Of a DNA stretch of 64,000 nt, positions 48,719 to 58,163 are shown in pieces. The position numbers and the translations under genes were made by a program. The notes under the pieces are model-generated. The model was given only the letters and a program-made list of their open reading frames with translations. It had not been told where the DNA came from and did not search any database. Numbering within the stretch: position 1 is the first letter of the stretch; each line of letters begins with the position of its first letter. The stretch is taken from positions 4,096,181 to 4,160,180 of the forward strand of contig NZ_MCGV01000001.1 of the NCBI RefSeq assembly GCF_001705235.1, written 5' to 3'. The DNA comes from Clostridium pasteurianum. Lineage in GTDB: Bacteria > Bacillota > Clostridia > Clostridiales > Clostridiaceae.

Positions 48719-49167
48719 AGGTATCAAGACATACAAAAATATTAGAAATTATAAATTCAAAAGATATTGAGACACAGGAAGAGTTAGCAGAAGAACTTAG
48801 AAAAAGTGGAATGGAAGTTACTCAAGCAACTGTATCAAGGGATATAAAAGAGCTGAAGCTTATAAAAGTACTTTCGTCAAAGGGAAGATATAAATATGCT
48901 ACTATCTCACCAACGGAAAGTTTTTTATCCAATAAACTTGTAACAATTTTTTCCCAGACAGTGTTAAATGTTGATAGAGTAAATAATATGGTAGTTGTAA
49001 GGACGATATCTGGTTCTGCTAATGCAGCAGCTGAAGCTATAGATTCTTTAAATCTAGATGGAATAGCAGGATCAATTGCAGGTGATAATACTATTTTTAT
49101 ACTTGCTAGAACTGAAGAAATAGCAGTTGGCATAGTTCAAAAGCTTAAAAAGATGATTGATGAATAG
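48715..49167 (+). CDS. argR: Arginine repressor ArgR/AhrC
   Basis: 150 aa. N-terminal winged helix ([40 protein letters not shown]) and C-terminal hexamerisation domain binding arginine ([26 protein letters not shown]). TTG start at 48715 overlaps the nadK stop. Confidence 0.95.
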   Translation: MKVSRHTKILEIINSKDIETQEELAEELRKSGMEVTQATVSRDIKELKLIKVLSSKGRYKYATISPTESFLSNKLVTIFSQTVLNVDRVNNMVVVRTISGSANAAAEAIDSLNLDGIAGSIAGDNTIFILARTEEIAVGIVQKLKKMIDE

Positions 49168-49179
49168 GAGAGAGTTTTT

Positions 49180-50892
49180 ATGCTTCTTCAACTTAATATT
49201 AAAAATTTTGCACTCATAGAGGAGCTTACTGTTAATTTTGAAAAGGGTTTTAATGTTTTATTTGGTGAAACAGGAGCTGGTAAATCCATTTTAATTGATG
49301 CTATAAGTTATGTTCTTGGAGGAAAATCAAGTAGAAATTTTATAAGAACTGGTGAGAAAAGTACTTATGTTGAAGCTATTTTTACTATAGAAAATGATAA
49401 AACTGAGCTAGAACTTAAAAATATGGAAATAGAATTTGACGATTATGTAATAATAAGTAGAGAAACGTTTAAATCAGGTAAAAGTATTGCTAAAGTCAAT
49501 GGCAAGGCCATTTTAGTATCTGCCCTTAAAAACATAAGTGTAACTCTAATAGACATACACGGTCAGCATGAGAACCAAAATTTATTGGATCCATTAAAGC
49601 ATATTATGTATTTAGATGATTATGCAGAAAAAACACTTCATAATGTAAAAGAAAAATACATGGATACATATAAAAAATTAAAAGATATAGATGGCAAAAT
49701 TCATGATTTGAAAAATAAAAATGGAGAAAATGGTAAATTATCTGATTTTTTAAAGTATCAAATAGATGAAATAGATAATTCTAATTTTAAAATAGGAGAG
49801 GATGACGAGCTTCAAGAGAGATATTCCATTCTTTCTAATAGTGAAAACATATCAAATGTATTTTCTGAAGCCTCTGAAATTCTTTATGATGGCAGTGAAA
49901 ATTCTAAATCAGTATATGATTTAATTGGATATGTTGTGAATAGAATTAAAAATATTGAAAATAATAATGACAAAATATCTAATATAGTTAAAGTGCTTGA
50001 AGATAGTTATTATAATATTGAAGAAGTTGTGGAAGAGATAAAATCAATTAAAAGTAATATAAGTTTTGATGAAAAGGAACTTAATTATATAAATAGTAGA
50101 TTATTTACTATAGATAAATATAAAAAAAAGTATGGCAGTACTATTGAAGACATATTAAATTATAGGAAAAAATTAAGTATATCCTATGATGAAATAGTTC
50201 ATAGTGAGGAAATAATAAAAAAGTTAGAAGATAAAAGAAAAGATATCTGTAACAAACTAATAAAATATGCTAAAGAAATTCATGAGATAAGATGTGAATT
50301 TGCAAGTAAACTTGAAGTTAATATAAAAAATGAGTTAAATTATGTTGGACTCGATAAAAGTACTTTTAAAATCGGTGTGGATTTTAATGAAAATTATATT
50401 AGTGATGATGGCTGTGATAAAGTTCAATTTTTTATTTCAACTAATATAGGAGAGCCTTTAAGACCACTTGAAAAAGTAGTGTCTGGAGGAGAACTTTCAA
50501 GAGTTATGCTTTCTATTAAGACGGTTTTTGTAAATAAAGATAAAATACCATCTGTAATATTTGATGAAATTGACACAGGAATAAGTGGAAGAATAGCTGA
50601 GCGTGTGGCAGATAAGATGTATGAGGTTTCTAAGAATCATCAAGTCTTTTGTATAACACATCTTCCTCAGATAGCCTGTATGTCAGACGTGCAATTTATG
50701 GTTTCAAAAAATACTAAAAATGATAAAACATATACTAATGTTGAAAGTTTAAATGAGCAAGGTAAAATGAAAGCACTTGCAATGATGATAGGTGGAAGTA
50801 AAGTTACTAAAATAACTATTGAGCATGCTGAGGAAATGATAGCTATTGCTGAAAAAAGAAAAGTGAAGATTATTAGTAAAAAGGTAAGTTAA
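49180..50892 (+). CDS. recN: DNA repair protein RecN
   Basis: SMC-like ATPase in double-strand break repair. 570 aa. Walker A GETGAGKSILIDAI (about 30-43), Q-loop DIHGQHENQNLL, long coiled coil (about 150-380), signature VSGGELSRVM, Walker B PSVIFDEIDTGISG, and D/H loop CITHLPQIA. Confidence 0.96.
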   Translation: MLLQLNIKNFALIEELTVNFEKGFNVLFGETGAGKSILIDAISYVLGGKSSRNFIRTGEKSTYVEAIFTIENDKTELELKNMEIEFDDYVIISRETFKSGKSIAKVNGKAILVSALKNISVTLIDIHGQHENQNLLDPLKHIMYLDDYAEKTLHNVKEKYMDTYKKLKDIDGKIHDLKNKNGENGKLSDFLKYQIDEIDNSNFKIGEDDELQERYSILSNSENISNVFSEASEILYDGSENSKSVYDLIGYVVNRIKNIENNNDKISNIVKVLEDSYYNIEEVVEEIKSIKSNISFDEKELNYINSRLFTIDKYKKKYGSTIEDILNYRKKLSISYDEIVHSEEIIKKLEDKRKDICNKLIKYAKEIHEIRCEFASKLEVNIKNELNYVGLDKSTFKIGVDFNENYISDDGCDKVQFFISTNIGEPLRPLEKVVSGGELSRVMLSIKTVFVNKDKIPSVIFDEIDTGISGRIAERVADKMYEVSKNHQVFCITHLPQIACMSDVQFMVSKNTKNDKTYTNVESLNEQGKMKALAMMIGGSKVTKITIEHAEEMIAIAEKRKVKIISKKVS

Positions 50893-50937
50893 ATAATAGA
50901 AAATGCTTATAAAAATTATATTATTATAAAATAAAAT

Positions 50938-50972
50938 TGAAAGAACCATATGTTCTTTCAGTTTTATTTTTT
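50938..50972 (+). terminator. Intrinsic terminator after recN
   Basis: TGAAAGAAC-CATAT-GTTCTTTCA hairpin followed by GTTTTATTTTTTTTT. Marks the end of the nusB-recN operon. Confidence 0.9.
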
Positions 50973-51092
50973 TTTAGGATAATTTCTAAAGTATTAACTA
51001 TAAATACAGCTATATAATAGCATAATTGAATTTTAAAATGGGAAATTTAATAGCGTAGAAGTTTAAAACTATAAATGTAAGGAGGTAAAATT

Positions 51093-52280
51093 GTGAAAAA
51101 TAAAAAAATAAATATTATATACTGCATTTTAACTCCTGTAATTTTAGTTGTATTTTTGGCTTATAGTAAAATAAGTAGTATGCCAAAAAGTGTTTTTTTT
51201 AAGAATAGTGAAATTAGCCTTAATTCACTTGCAGCTAAAACAAAAAATACAACTTTAAGTAGAAACAATAATACCAATAAAAGTATATTTGGTGTATTTT
51301 CATCAAAATCTTCAAGCGTTAAAAATCAAAATAAAATTCAAGTTTATCCTGGAGGACAGCCAATAGGTGTTAAGCTTCATACAAAGGGTGTATTAATAGT
51401 TGGATTTAGTGATATAACTGGTAGTAGTGGAAAGGTACAGAGCCCAGCTGTGGTGGCAGGAATACAAATTGGTGACAGTATAATTAAGGTAGATGGGGAA
51501 AATATAAATAATGCTGGCGAATTATCAGAAAAAGTAAATAAAAATTCTACTGCTAAAGTAAAAATTACAGTAGAAAGAAAAGGTAAGGCGTTTGATAAAA
51601 TAATTGATAAAGTTAAAAACAAAAATGATGGAGAGTATAAGCTAGGTCTCTGGGTAAGGGATTCAACAGCTGGAATTGGAACATTAACTTTTTACTATGA
51701 TAAGGATAAAATTTTTGGAGCTCTTGGTCATCCTATCACAGATGTGGATACAGGTGATATAATAAATATGAGCAGTGGAAATTTAATTGATTCTTCTATA
51801 GTTTCTATAAATAAGGGAATTAGAGGAAACCCAGGAGAGTTAAGGGGCATATTTATAAATGAAGATAATCCTATAGGTACTGTAAACAAAAATACTATAT
51901 GCGGTTTATTTGGTAAAAGTTTTGATGATCTTGCAAATAAGCAGTACTGCAAGCCAATGGAAGTTGCAATGAGAAATGAAATAAAATTAGGACCTGCAAA
52001 AATATTAACAACTATAGACGGAAATAAACCTAAAATGTATTCTATAAATATAGAAAAACTTTTTGATCAAGATTCTCCTAATCCTAAAAGTATGATGATT
52101 AGAGTTACAGATTCTGAGCTTCTAGAGAAAACAGGTGGAATAGTACAAGGAATGAGTGGAAGTCCAATAATTCAAAATAACAAAATAATTGGAGCTGTTA
52201 CACATGTTCTTGTCAATAAACCTGATACAGGATATGGAGTTTATATTGAGTGGATGCTTAAAGGTGCTGGAGTGTTATAA
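51093..52280 (+). CDS. spoIVB: Stage IV sporulation protein B (S55 serine peptidase)
   Basis: Forespore protease that signals pro-sigma-K activation in Bacillus. 395 aa. N-terminal helix (about 7-24), PDZ domain (about 85-170, AGIQIGDSIIKVDGENINNAGEL), and S55 domain with His in ALGHPITD and Ser in GIVQGMSGSPI. GTG 51093 with AAGGAGGTAA upstream. Confidence 0.94.
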   Translation: MKNKKINIIYCILTPVILVVFLAYSKISSMPKSVFFKNSEISLNSLAAKTKNTTLSRNNNTNKSIFGVFSSKSSSVKNQNKIQVYPGGQPIGVKLHTKGVLIVGFSDITGSSGKVQSPAVVAGIQIGDSIIKVDGENINNAGELSEKVNKNSTAKVKITVERKGKAFDKIIDKVKNKNDGEYKLGLWVRDSTAGIGTLTFYYDKDKIFGALGHPITDVDTGDIINMSSGNLIDSSIVSINKGIRGNPGELRGIFINEDNPIGTVNKNTICGLFGKSFDDLANKQYCKPMEVAMRNEIKLGPAKILTTIDGNKPKMYSINIEKLFDQDSPNPKSMMIRVTDSELLEKTGGIVQGMSGSPIIQNNKIIGAVTHVLVNKPDTGYGVYIEWMLKGAGVL

Positions 52281-52636
52281 AAATTTTGTTATAAATGTCA
52301 TTTGAGATATAATTATTATGGTTTATGCATGTATATAATTTTTTATTGATCATTATATAACATGTATAAATCATATCTATTTTGGTGTAATACCTTATAA
52401 TAAGTTTATAAAAAAGATAAAATCTCTTGATTTTTTATCATTTTAGTAATAAAATGGAAAAGTAGATAAAGACAAAATTAATTAAATATGAAAAATATAG
52501 AATTATAAAATTATACATACACTATAATGTAATTTTATATAGATAAGAAGGATAAAATATAGTTTTGTCGAATATAAATTATATAAAATGATAATTAATG
52601 GTAGAATTTCTATAATTTATAAAAGGGGAGTTAAAA
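52281..52636 (+). other. spoIVB-spo0A intergenic region
   Basis: 356 very AT-rich bases without a gene. A weak hairpin GATAAAATC-TCTT-GATTTTTTATC (about 52416-52440) may end spoIVB transcription. The spo0A control elements lie near the right end. Confidence 0.6.
52547..52573 (+). promoter_or_regulatory. Sigma-H-like promoter with overlapping 0A box for spo0A
   Basis: GAAGGATAA (52547-52555) fits the sigma-H -35 pattern RNAGGAWWW and GTCGAAT (52567-52573) the -10 RNNGAAT, with an 11-base spacer. TGTCGAA (52566-52572) is an exact 0A box overlapping the -10. This suggests sigma-H control plus Spo0A autoregulation. Confidence 0.65.
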
Positions 52637-53482
52637 ATGGAAAATGGAAAAATAAGTGTTTTAATTGCAGATGATAATAAAGAATTTTGTAATATTCTTA
52701 ATGATTATTTGTTGAATCAAAGTGATATGATAGTAGTAGGAATAGCTAAAGATGGAATAGAAGCGTTGAAATTAATAGAAGAAAAGAAGCCCGATCTCGT
52801 AGTTCTAGACATAATAATGCCTCACTTAGATGGACTTGGAGTACTTGAAAGACTTAATAATAAAAATTTAGAAAATCCACCTAGAGTTATAGTATTATCT
52901 GCAGTGGGTCAAGATAAGATAACACAGAGAGCAATAACTCTTGGTGCAGATTATTATGTAGTTAAGCCATTTGATATGGATGTGTTTACGAGCAGAATAA
53001 GAGACATGTTTAATAGTAACATATCTAATTCAGATGAAAAAAAATCATACGCTGGGATAGAAAGAGAGACAAGCTTTGAAAATACATCTGCAAACGAAGG
53101 ATATTCTGGTAACTCAGGCAACAAAGCTGTTGACTTAGAAAGTGAAATTACAGCTATAATTCATCAAATTGGAGTTCCAGCACATATAAAAGGCTATATG
53201 TATTTAAGGGAAGCTATAACTATGGTAGTAAACAATATGGAGCTATTATCAGCAGTTACAAAAGAACTATATCCTTCTATTGCTAAAAAGTATAATACTA
53301 CAGCAAGTAGAGTAGAAAGAGCTATAAGACATGCTATAGAAGTTGCATGGTCTCGTGGACAAGTTGAAACAATAAACAAGCTCTTTGGATATACTATAAA
53401 CAATGGCAAGGGTAAACCTACAAATTCAGAATTCATTGCTATGATTGCTGATAAATTAAGACTTAAAAATAAAGTATCATAG
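52637..53482 (+). CDS. spo0A: Master sporulation response regulator Spo0A
   Basis: 281 aa. Receiver domain (about 5-125) with acidic pocket ADD, phospho-acceptor D58 in LVVLDIIMP and VVKPFD lysine; variable linker; C-terminal effector domain with [19 protein letters not shown] and recognition helix region [22 protein letters not shown]. Controls entry into sporulation and, in solventogenic clostridia, solvent genes. AGGGGAG before ATG 52637. Confidence 0.97.
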   Translation: MENGKISVLIADDNKEFCNILNDYLLNQSDMIVVGIAKDGIEALKLIEEKKPDLVVLDIIMPHLDGLGVLERLNNKNLENPPRVIVLSAVGQDKITQRAITLGADYYVVKPFDMDVFTSRIRDMFNSNISNSDEKKSYAGIERETSFENTSANEGYSGNSGNKAVDLESEITAIIHQIGVPAHIKGYMYLREAITMVVNNMELLSAVTKELYPSIAKKYNTTASRVERAIRHAIEVAWSRGQVETINKLFGYTINNGKGKPTNSEFIAMIADKLRLKNKVS

Positions 53483-53503
53483 ACTAGTGGTAGCAACGTT
53501 TTG

Positions 53504-53547
53504 AAGGCAATTGAAATTATATTTTTATAGCAACCAATTGCTTTTTG
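53504..53547 (+). terminator. Possible terminator after spo0A
   Basis: AAGGCAATTG (53504-53513) pairs with CAATTGCTT (53535-53543) over a 21-base AT loop, followed by TTT. This is also the last sequence before the integrase gene. Confidence 0.5.
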
Positions 53548-53623
53548 AACCAACCAATATTATATATGTTTAAAGATTAAACCTTCAATATTCATTGAGT
53601 ATGGATTTTGGAGGCTTTTTATT

Positions 53624-54631
53624 ATGCGAAAAAATAAAAATTTAGGTATCGATTATGCAATTGATGATTTTATGATTTACTGTCAAGAAAAAGATTTAAG
53701 AATCAAGACTATTACAAGTTATGAATCTACATTAAGATTATTTGATAGATATATAGAAGACACTTTTAAAGTTAATAATGTAAATCTTATTACAGATAAA
53801 ATGTGTAAGGATTATATTACCTATACAAAAGAAAGAGGTAAATATACATTTTTAAGTAATGACTATAGTAAAGGAATTAACTTTCCAGAAAATCGAAAAG
53901 ATTATGGTAAAAAAGTAAGTGTAACAACTGTTAATAATTATATTAGAAATTTAAAAGTGTTCTTTAATTATTTAGAAGATAAAAATGTTATTAAAAAAAA
54001 CCCTATGAAAAAGATAAAACAATTTAAAAATAAAAGAATACCGAAAGACCAATTATCAGATAAAGATTTTAAAAAAATAATTAGATGTATGGATACCACA
54101 AAATTTCACGAGTTTAGAGACTATGTGATAATCCAAATAATAATGGATACAGGGATGCGTATAGGAGAATGTTTAGCTTTACAAGTAAAAGATATAGATA
54201 TAGACCGTAGAGCAGTATTTATAAGTGGAGATATTGCAAAGGGTAGAAAGGATAGATATGTATTTTATAGTTATACCATGTCAAAACTGTTAAGAAGATG
54301 GATGCAATATAAAGATAGATATGTAGAAACAGATAACTTATTTTGTGTTAAGCGAGGAAGTCAATTAAGTATAGGAAATTTTGAAACCAATTTTGCTAAG
54401 TATGTTAAGAGAGCAAGAATAGAGAAAAATATAACAGCTCACGGATTAAGAAATAACTATGCTAGAAGGTTTTTATTAGCTGGCGGAGATATATTTATGC
54501 TAAGTAGACTACTAGGACATTCATCCGTAACTGTCACAGAGAAAGCTTATGCAGATGTTACAACAGAAGATATAAGAAAAAATTATCAGCAATTTAGCCC
54601 TTTGGAAAACATGAGAGGAGGTAGAAGATAA
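53624..54631 (+). CDS. Tyrosine recombinase/integrase
   Basis: 335 aa. N-terminal SAM-like core-binding domain (about 8-120), catalytic domain with the first Arg in DTGMRIGECLALQ, HGLRNNYARR (H-x-x-R) and LLGHSSVTVTEKAYAD with the nucleophilic Tyr. Complete and presumably active. It is placed immediately after spo0A and marks the left edge of the mobile region. GGAGG precedes ATG 53624. Confidence 0.92.
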   Translation: MRKNKNLGIDYAIDDFMIYCQEKDLRIKTITSYESTLRLFDRYIEDTFKVNNVNLITDKMCKDYITYTKERGKYTFLSNDYSKGINFPENRKDYGKKVSVTTVNNYIRNLKVFFNYLEDKNVIKKNPMKKIKQFKNKRIPKDQLSDKDFKKIIRCMDTTKFHEFRDYVIIQIIMDTGMRIGECLALQVKDIDIDRRAVFISGDIAKGRKDRYVFYSYTMSKLLRRWMQYKDRYVETDNLFCVKRGSQLSIGNFETNFAKYVKRARIEKNITAHGLRNNYARRFLLAGGDIFMLSRLLGHSSVTVTEKAYADVTTEDIRKNYQQFSPLENMRGGRR

Positions 54632-55053
54632 TGCAAGAAGGAAATTTTACAATAATCAAGAATTCAGATATTACCTCCAACCTATCAAATGGTGCATTCA
54701 GGCTCTATGTGCTTCTAAAATCATATTGCTATGCGGAAAAAGATAATTGTTATCCTTCACAAAAAACATTAGCTGATAAACTTAATAGGAGCATTAGAAC
54801 AATACAAAGGTATTTAAAAGAACTAGTAACTAAAAATATAATTAGAATTCGACATAGAGGTAGTATAAGCAATGTATATACGCTTTTACGTAAAAAGATA
54901 GGTAATAACATTAATAATTCTGTAAATAAAGCTAGAAATGTATATAAGAGCTATAAGAATACTTATAAAGTAGATGAATTTAATAACTACAATCAAAGAA
55001 CTTATGATTATAAAGATTTAGAAAAGAAGCTCACAGCATGGCAAAGAGAATGA
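54631..55053 (+). CDS. Helix-turn-helix protein (phage/plasmid replication-initiator-type HTH)
   Basis: 140 aa. N-terminal winged HTH: LSNGAFRLYVLLKSYCYAEKDNCYPSQKTLADKLNRSIRTIQRYLKELVTKNIIR is typical of HTH_36 proteins in replication initiators and transposon regulators. The C-terminal part is basic and short. Its start overlaps the integrase stop by one base, so the pair is co-translated. Confidence 0.75.
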   Translation: MQEGNFTIIKNSDITSNLSNGAFRLYVLLKSYCYAEKDNCYPSQKTLADKLNRSIRTIQRYLKELVTKNIIRIRHRGSISNVYTLLRKKIGNNINNSVNKARNVYKSYKNTYKVDEFNNYNQRTYDYKDLEKKLTAWQRE

Positions 55054-55064
55054 CTTAAATAAAA

Positions 55065-55104
55065 AGAACCTATAGAGCTGCAATCTCTATAAGTTCCTAT
55101 TTTT
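55065..55104 (+). terminator. Intrinsic terminator after the integrase-HTH pair
   Basis: AGAACCTATAGAG / CTCTATAAGTTCCT hairpin with TATTTTT tail. Confidence 0.85.
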
Positions 55105-55501
55105 GATAGATGTAAGCATCAGAAAATAACATCCAACACTTACTTTATATTATATCAAATTTTTAAAAAGATATAAAGAGTAGGTGTATTTTTGCTGTAA
55201 AAAATTATTTGTTTTAATGTGCAGTTATATTTGTTAGTAATTTGAATACATAGTATTGATGCATAAATGTAAATTAAAGTAAATAATGTGGTGGAATTAT
55301 TAAAAAAATCAGTTCGCTAAGTCACGATTTTTGTTTAATACGACATTTTTATATTAGATGACACGAAAACATTGGAAATACTGGTGTGACAAAGTTAAGT
55401 ATTAAATAATACTAAGGGAATAATAATTATATTTAATATAAATCATTTATAAAATTAAAGTATTAGCTGCTTTAAAACAAATCCCAAAAGAATATTTACA
55501 A
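55105..55501. other. Gene-free AT-rich spacer
   Basis: About 400 bases with no plausible gene or strong hairpin on either strand. Confidence 0.5.
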
Positions 55502-56668
55502 ATGGTGTATTATAAGCTTAAAATTATGTTGGGGATGATAATAATTAATAAGCAGGATAGATTAAAGTTTACAAAACAATTTACAAAATTACTATTAAAA
55601 ATTACAAAAGAAAATGATGTTGGAAAAGCAATATATAAATTGTTTAGAATTACATATATAGAAAAACAACGTGAATATAATGTGAAATATTATACAAGTA
55701 TAGCTAGAGCAATACTAAATATAATAAAAGATAGTGATAATAAAATACTTGAAAATGAAATTTATAATGAGGAAAATATTACAACATATGTAACAGATTA
55801 TATAGAGCATGTTGGATGGGAGTATTGGAATGAACATATAAAAAATCCAATACTTGATGAACGAAAAAAAATGATAAATGATATACTAGGTAAATATAGA
55901 AATAAAGTTTATTCAAAATACAACAAATTAGAATTAAGAAATATATTTATTGAAAATGTTACGTTGTATAATATAAAATATGATATTGAATATTTTGAAA
56001 ATAAATTTAAATTAAAACCAGAGGGTAGATTTGAAAATGAAGCATATATTCAATTTTTAGATGAAGTATATTCTGAATTTAAAATATATGATAAAGATCG
56101 TATTGATTTAGCATGTATGAGGTATGGGAGCAAATTAAAACAAATTATATTATCAATGCAAGATAACTATTATGATAAGGATATAGCTGAAAAATTATGC
56201 TTAACACCAAATTTATATAAAAAAGTAAGAAGCTATTTGGGATTCACCCAAACACACAAACCTAAAAATAAAAACATTTTCGTAAAGATTAATCTTGATA
56301 AATATAATGACAGGGTTTTCCAAGAGGGAAAAAGATATTTAACAACCCATAAGAAAATAGAGAGAAATCCAAAAGTAATAAAATTATCAAAAGAACTATT
56401 TAAAAAAGAACATGGAAAGTTATATTGTGAAGTATGTAATACTGATTTTTATGCCAAATATGGAGACTGGGGGAAAGATTATATAGAAGGACATCATGAG
56501 AATCCACTTTCTGAGTTTGATGATATGAGAGAAGTAAATATAAGAGAGATTAGAATGTTATGCTCTAATTGTCATAGAATGATACACAGAAATAGAAAAA
56601 AATGTTTAACAGTAGAAGAGCTGAAAAACATTTTTGTTGGACAAAAAGAAAAGTATGATAAAAGGTAG
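55502..56668 (+). CDS. HNH endonuclease-domain protein
   Basis: 388 aa. C-terminal HNH nuclease (about 310-370): CEVCNTDFYAKYGDWGKDYIEGHHENPLSEF, then CSNCHRMIHRNRK, giving the HH pair, the central Asn and two CxxC zinc pairs (McrA-like ββα-metal fold). The first 300 residues are helical, rich in Lys/Tyr, and not recognised. No good ribosome-binding site is seen; ATG 55526 or 55535 are alternative starts. Possibly a restriction or defence nuclease. Confidence 0.75.
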   Translation: MVYYKLKIMLGMIIINKQDRLKFTKQFTKLLLKITKENDVGKAIYKLFRITYIEKQREYNVKYYTSIARAILNIIKDSDNKILENEIYNEENITTYVTDYIEHVGWEYWNEHIKNPILDERKKMINDILGKYRNKVYSKYNKLELRNIFIENVTLYNIKYDIEYFENKFKLKPEGRFENEAYIQFLDEVYSEFKIYDKDRIDLACMRYGSKLKQIILSMQDNYYDKDIAEKLCLTPNLYKKVRSYLGFTQTHKPKNKNIFVKINLDKYNDRVFQEGKRYLTTHKKIERNPKVIKLSKELFKKEHGKLYCEVCNTDFYAKYGDWGKDYIEGHHENPLSEFDDMREVNIREIRMLCSNCHRMIHRNRKKCLTVEELKNIFVGQKEKYDKR

Positions 56669-56688
56669 AGAAGTCATTCTCTACCTTT
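56661..56688. terminator. Bidirectional intrinsic terminator
   Basis: AAAGGTAGAGAA-GTCA-TTCTCTACCTTT, a perfect 12-bp stem between convergent genes; A and T runs serve both directions. Confidence 0.85.
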
Positions 56689-56695
56689 ATTAAAT

Positions 56696-56875
56696 TTAGT
56701 CAATTAACTTATTTCTTCTCAAATATCCTAAACAAGCTGTTTGGAAAAAATTATCTAATTGTTTTTCTGTTCCTACATAATTAAAAGTCACTTTAGAAAT
56801 ATTTGAATTTAGATCAATTATTTTAAAAACTTCTTGTTTTCTTTCTTCATTAACTTCAATTAGTTTCATTTCCAT
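56696..56875 (-). CDS. Small hypothetical protein
   Basis: 59 aa from ATG at 56875, with GGGGCG six bases upstream; a longer frame to 56929 lacks a site. Mixed alpha/beta composition (KLIEVNEERKQEVFKII ... FFQTACLGYLRRNKLID). No known family. It faces the HNH gene across a shared terminator. Confidence 0.55.
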   Translation of the reverse strand: MEMKLIEVNEERKQEVFKIIDLNSNISKVTFNYVGTEKQLDNFFQTACLGYLRRNKLID

Positions 56876-57310
56876 TTTTAATCGCCCCATTTGTTTATAT
56901 TTTGTTAATTTATTATTTATGAAAAACAAACTTTAAAGTGCATTTTATAAATTATAACATAAAAAACAATAAGGTATAGCAAATCTATTGTGAAATTACG
57001 ATTAAATCAATTAGAATAACTATTTCTGATTTTTACATTAATATTTTAATTTGAATTGTTAATGCATTTTAGTATGGATATAGAAGTAATATATTATAAG
57101 AAAAATATATGATTTATTTTATAGTGATACGGAAAATAAAGAATATGATAAATAGTAGTTTAGTACAATTTATTAGAGTTAATGTGAATACAATTAGGAT
57201 AGAACAATATTAATTTTATTGTGTTATTCTTTTTAATTAAATTTAAATTAGAAAATTTTTTGTTATATAATTGTTTTTTTTATATTGGAATTACTCCAGC
57301 ATATATAAAT

Positions 57311-57340
57311 TTGACATTAGGAGTACAAATGGAGTATCAT
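57311..57340 (+). promoter_or_regulatory. Promoter with tandem GGAGTAY operator before the RHH gene
   Basis: TTGACA (57311-57316), 18-bp spacer, TATCAT (57335-57340). Two direct repeats GGAGTAC (57320-57326) and GGAGTAT (57331-57337), 11 bp apart, fill the spacer and overlap the -10. The same layout is found at 57542-57570. Confidence 0.7.
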
Positions 57341-57358
57341 GCATTAAGAGGTGATAGT

Positions 57359-57511
57359 ATGGCAGAGAATCCACGCTTTCAAGTAAGAGATACAAAAGAA
57401 GAACTTGAAAAGCTAGAAAAAGCTATTAAAAAACTAGGGTACAAGGATAAAGCGGATTGGTATAGAGATATGAAGCGTAAAACTATACATAAGGCAAATT
57501 TAGGAGACTGA
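57359..57511 (+). CDS. Ribbon-helix-helix (CopG-like) DNA-binding protein
   Basis: 50 aa. MAENPRFQVRDTKEELEKLEKAIKKLGYKDKADWYRD... fits the RHH plan: a beta strand with alternating residues (RFQVR) followed by two helices. AGAGGTGA lies upstream of ATG 57359; the open frame extends upstream into the promoter but is not coding. Probably an autorepressor using the tandem repeats in its own promoter and in the next one. Confidence 0.75.
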   Translation: MAENPRFQVRDTKEELEKLEKAIKKLGYKDKADWYRDMKRKTIHKANLGD

Positions 57512-57530
57512 AAAAGTCTCTTTTTTATTT
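57504..57530 (+). terminator. Intrinsic terminator after the RHH gene
   Basis: GAGACT-GAAAA-AGTCTC followed by TTTTTT; the stem overlaps the stop codon. Confidence 0.85.
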
Positions 57531-57541
57531 TTATAAATTTA

Positions 57542-57570
57542 TTGATAATGGAGTACCAATGGGGTACAAT
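57542..57570 (+). promoter_or_regulatory. Second promoter with tandem GGRGTAC operator
   Basis: TTGATA (57542-57547), 17-bp spacer, TACAAT (57565-57570). Direct repeats GGAGTAC (57550-57556) and GGGGTAC (57561-57567) again 11 bp apart and again overlapping the -10. Drives the 159-aa gene. Confidence 0.7.
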
Positions 57571-57600
57571 ATAATTATAAAGACAAAGGAGATAATAAAA

Positions 57601-58080
57601 GTGGAAAATACAAAGAATTTACAAGGAATTGAAAAGATAATGAACAAATTAGAGGTATTCAGGAAAGTAAGAGAATATATAATATCAAGAAGGAATAGTA
57701 CTGACGAATGTAGGTCTTTTTGGATGCCTATATTTAATAATACTCATTATGTTATTCTTTATAATGATGATTGGGACTTCACTGTAGGAGTAAGATCATT
57801 TGGAAAAATAGAGCGAGGGAGTGATGGAAGCTATTTATTAGATATACCTAAAGATGTAGATTTACATGATCAAAGTGATATTAAATTTTGTAAAGCAGCT
57901 ATAGAAGAAATTATAAAAGAAGCAAAACAGGTAACATTTACGAAGAAAGATGATAGATATTTAGAAAATTATAATAAAGAAACAGGGATGACAATTGCTC
58001 CAAATGATAAAATAATAAAAGAATGTTATAATTTTGTATTTTGTACAAAAGATGAAGTTGGTAATCTAAATAATCTGTAA
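57601..58080 (+). CDS. Hypothetical protein under the RHH-type operator
   Basis: 159 aa, soluble, no known family. Mixed alpha/beta with SFWMPIFNNTHYVILYNDDWDFTVGVRSFGKIERGSDGSYLLDIPKD and a C-terminal helical part. GTG 57601 is eight bases after AAAGGAGA; the frame-open ATG at 57559 lies within the promoter. Likely co-regulated with the RHH protein. Confidence 0.7.
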   Translation: MENTKNLQGIEKIMNKLEVFRKVREYIISRRNSTDECRSFWMPIFNNTHYVILYNDDWDFTVGVRSFGKIERGSDGSYLLDIPKDVDLHDQSDIKFCKAAIEEIIKEAKQVTFTKKDDRYLENYNKETGMTIAPNDKIIKECYNFVFCTKDEVGNLNNL

Positions 58081-58123
58081 AAGTAAGATGGTTTTTTTAC
58101 ATTTCAACTATAGTTTTGTGTAA

Positions 58124-58163
58124 TTAAAGTTCACCTTTTAATGGATGAACTTTAATTATTTTT
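58124..58163 (+). terminator. Intrinsic terminator
   Basis: TTAAAGTTCA / TGAACTTTAA hairpin with about a 12-base loop followed by TTATTTTT. Confidence 0.8.

Noticed and set aside
57221-57358. Upstream extension of the RHH gene
   Set aside because: It would read through the promoter and operator; ATG 57359 has a good ribosome-binding site and gives a normal RHH length.
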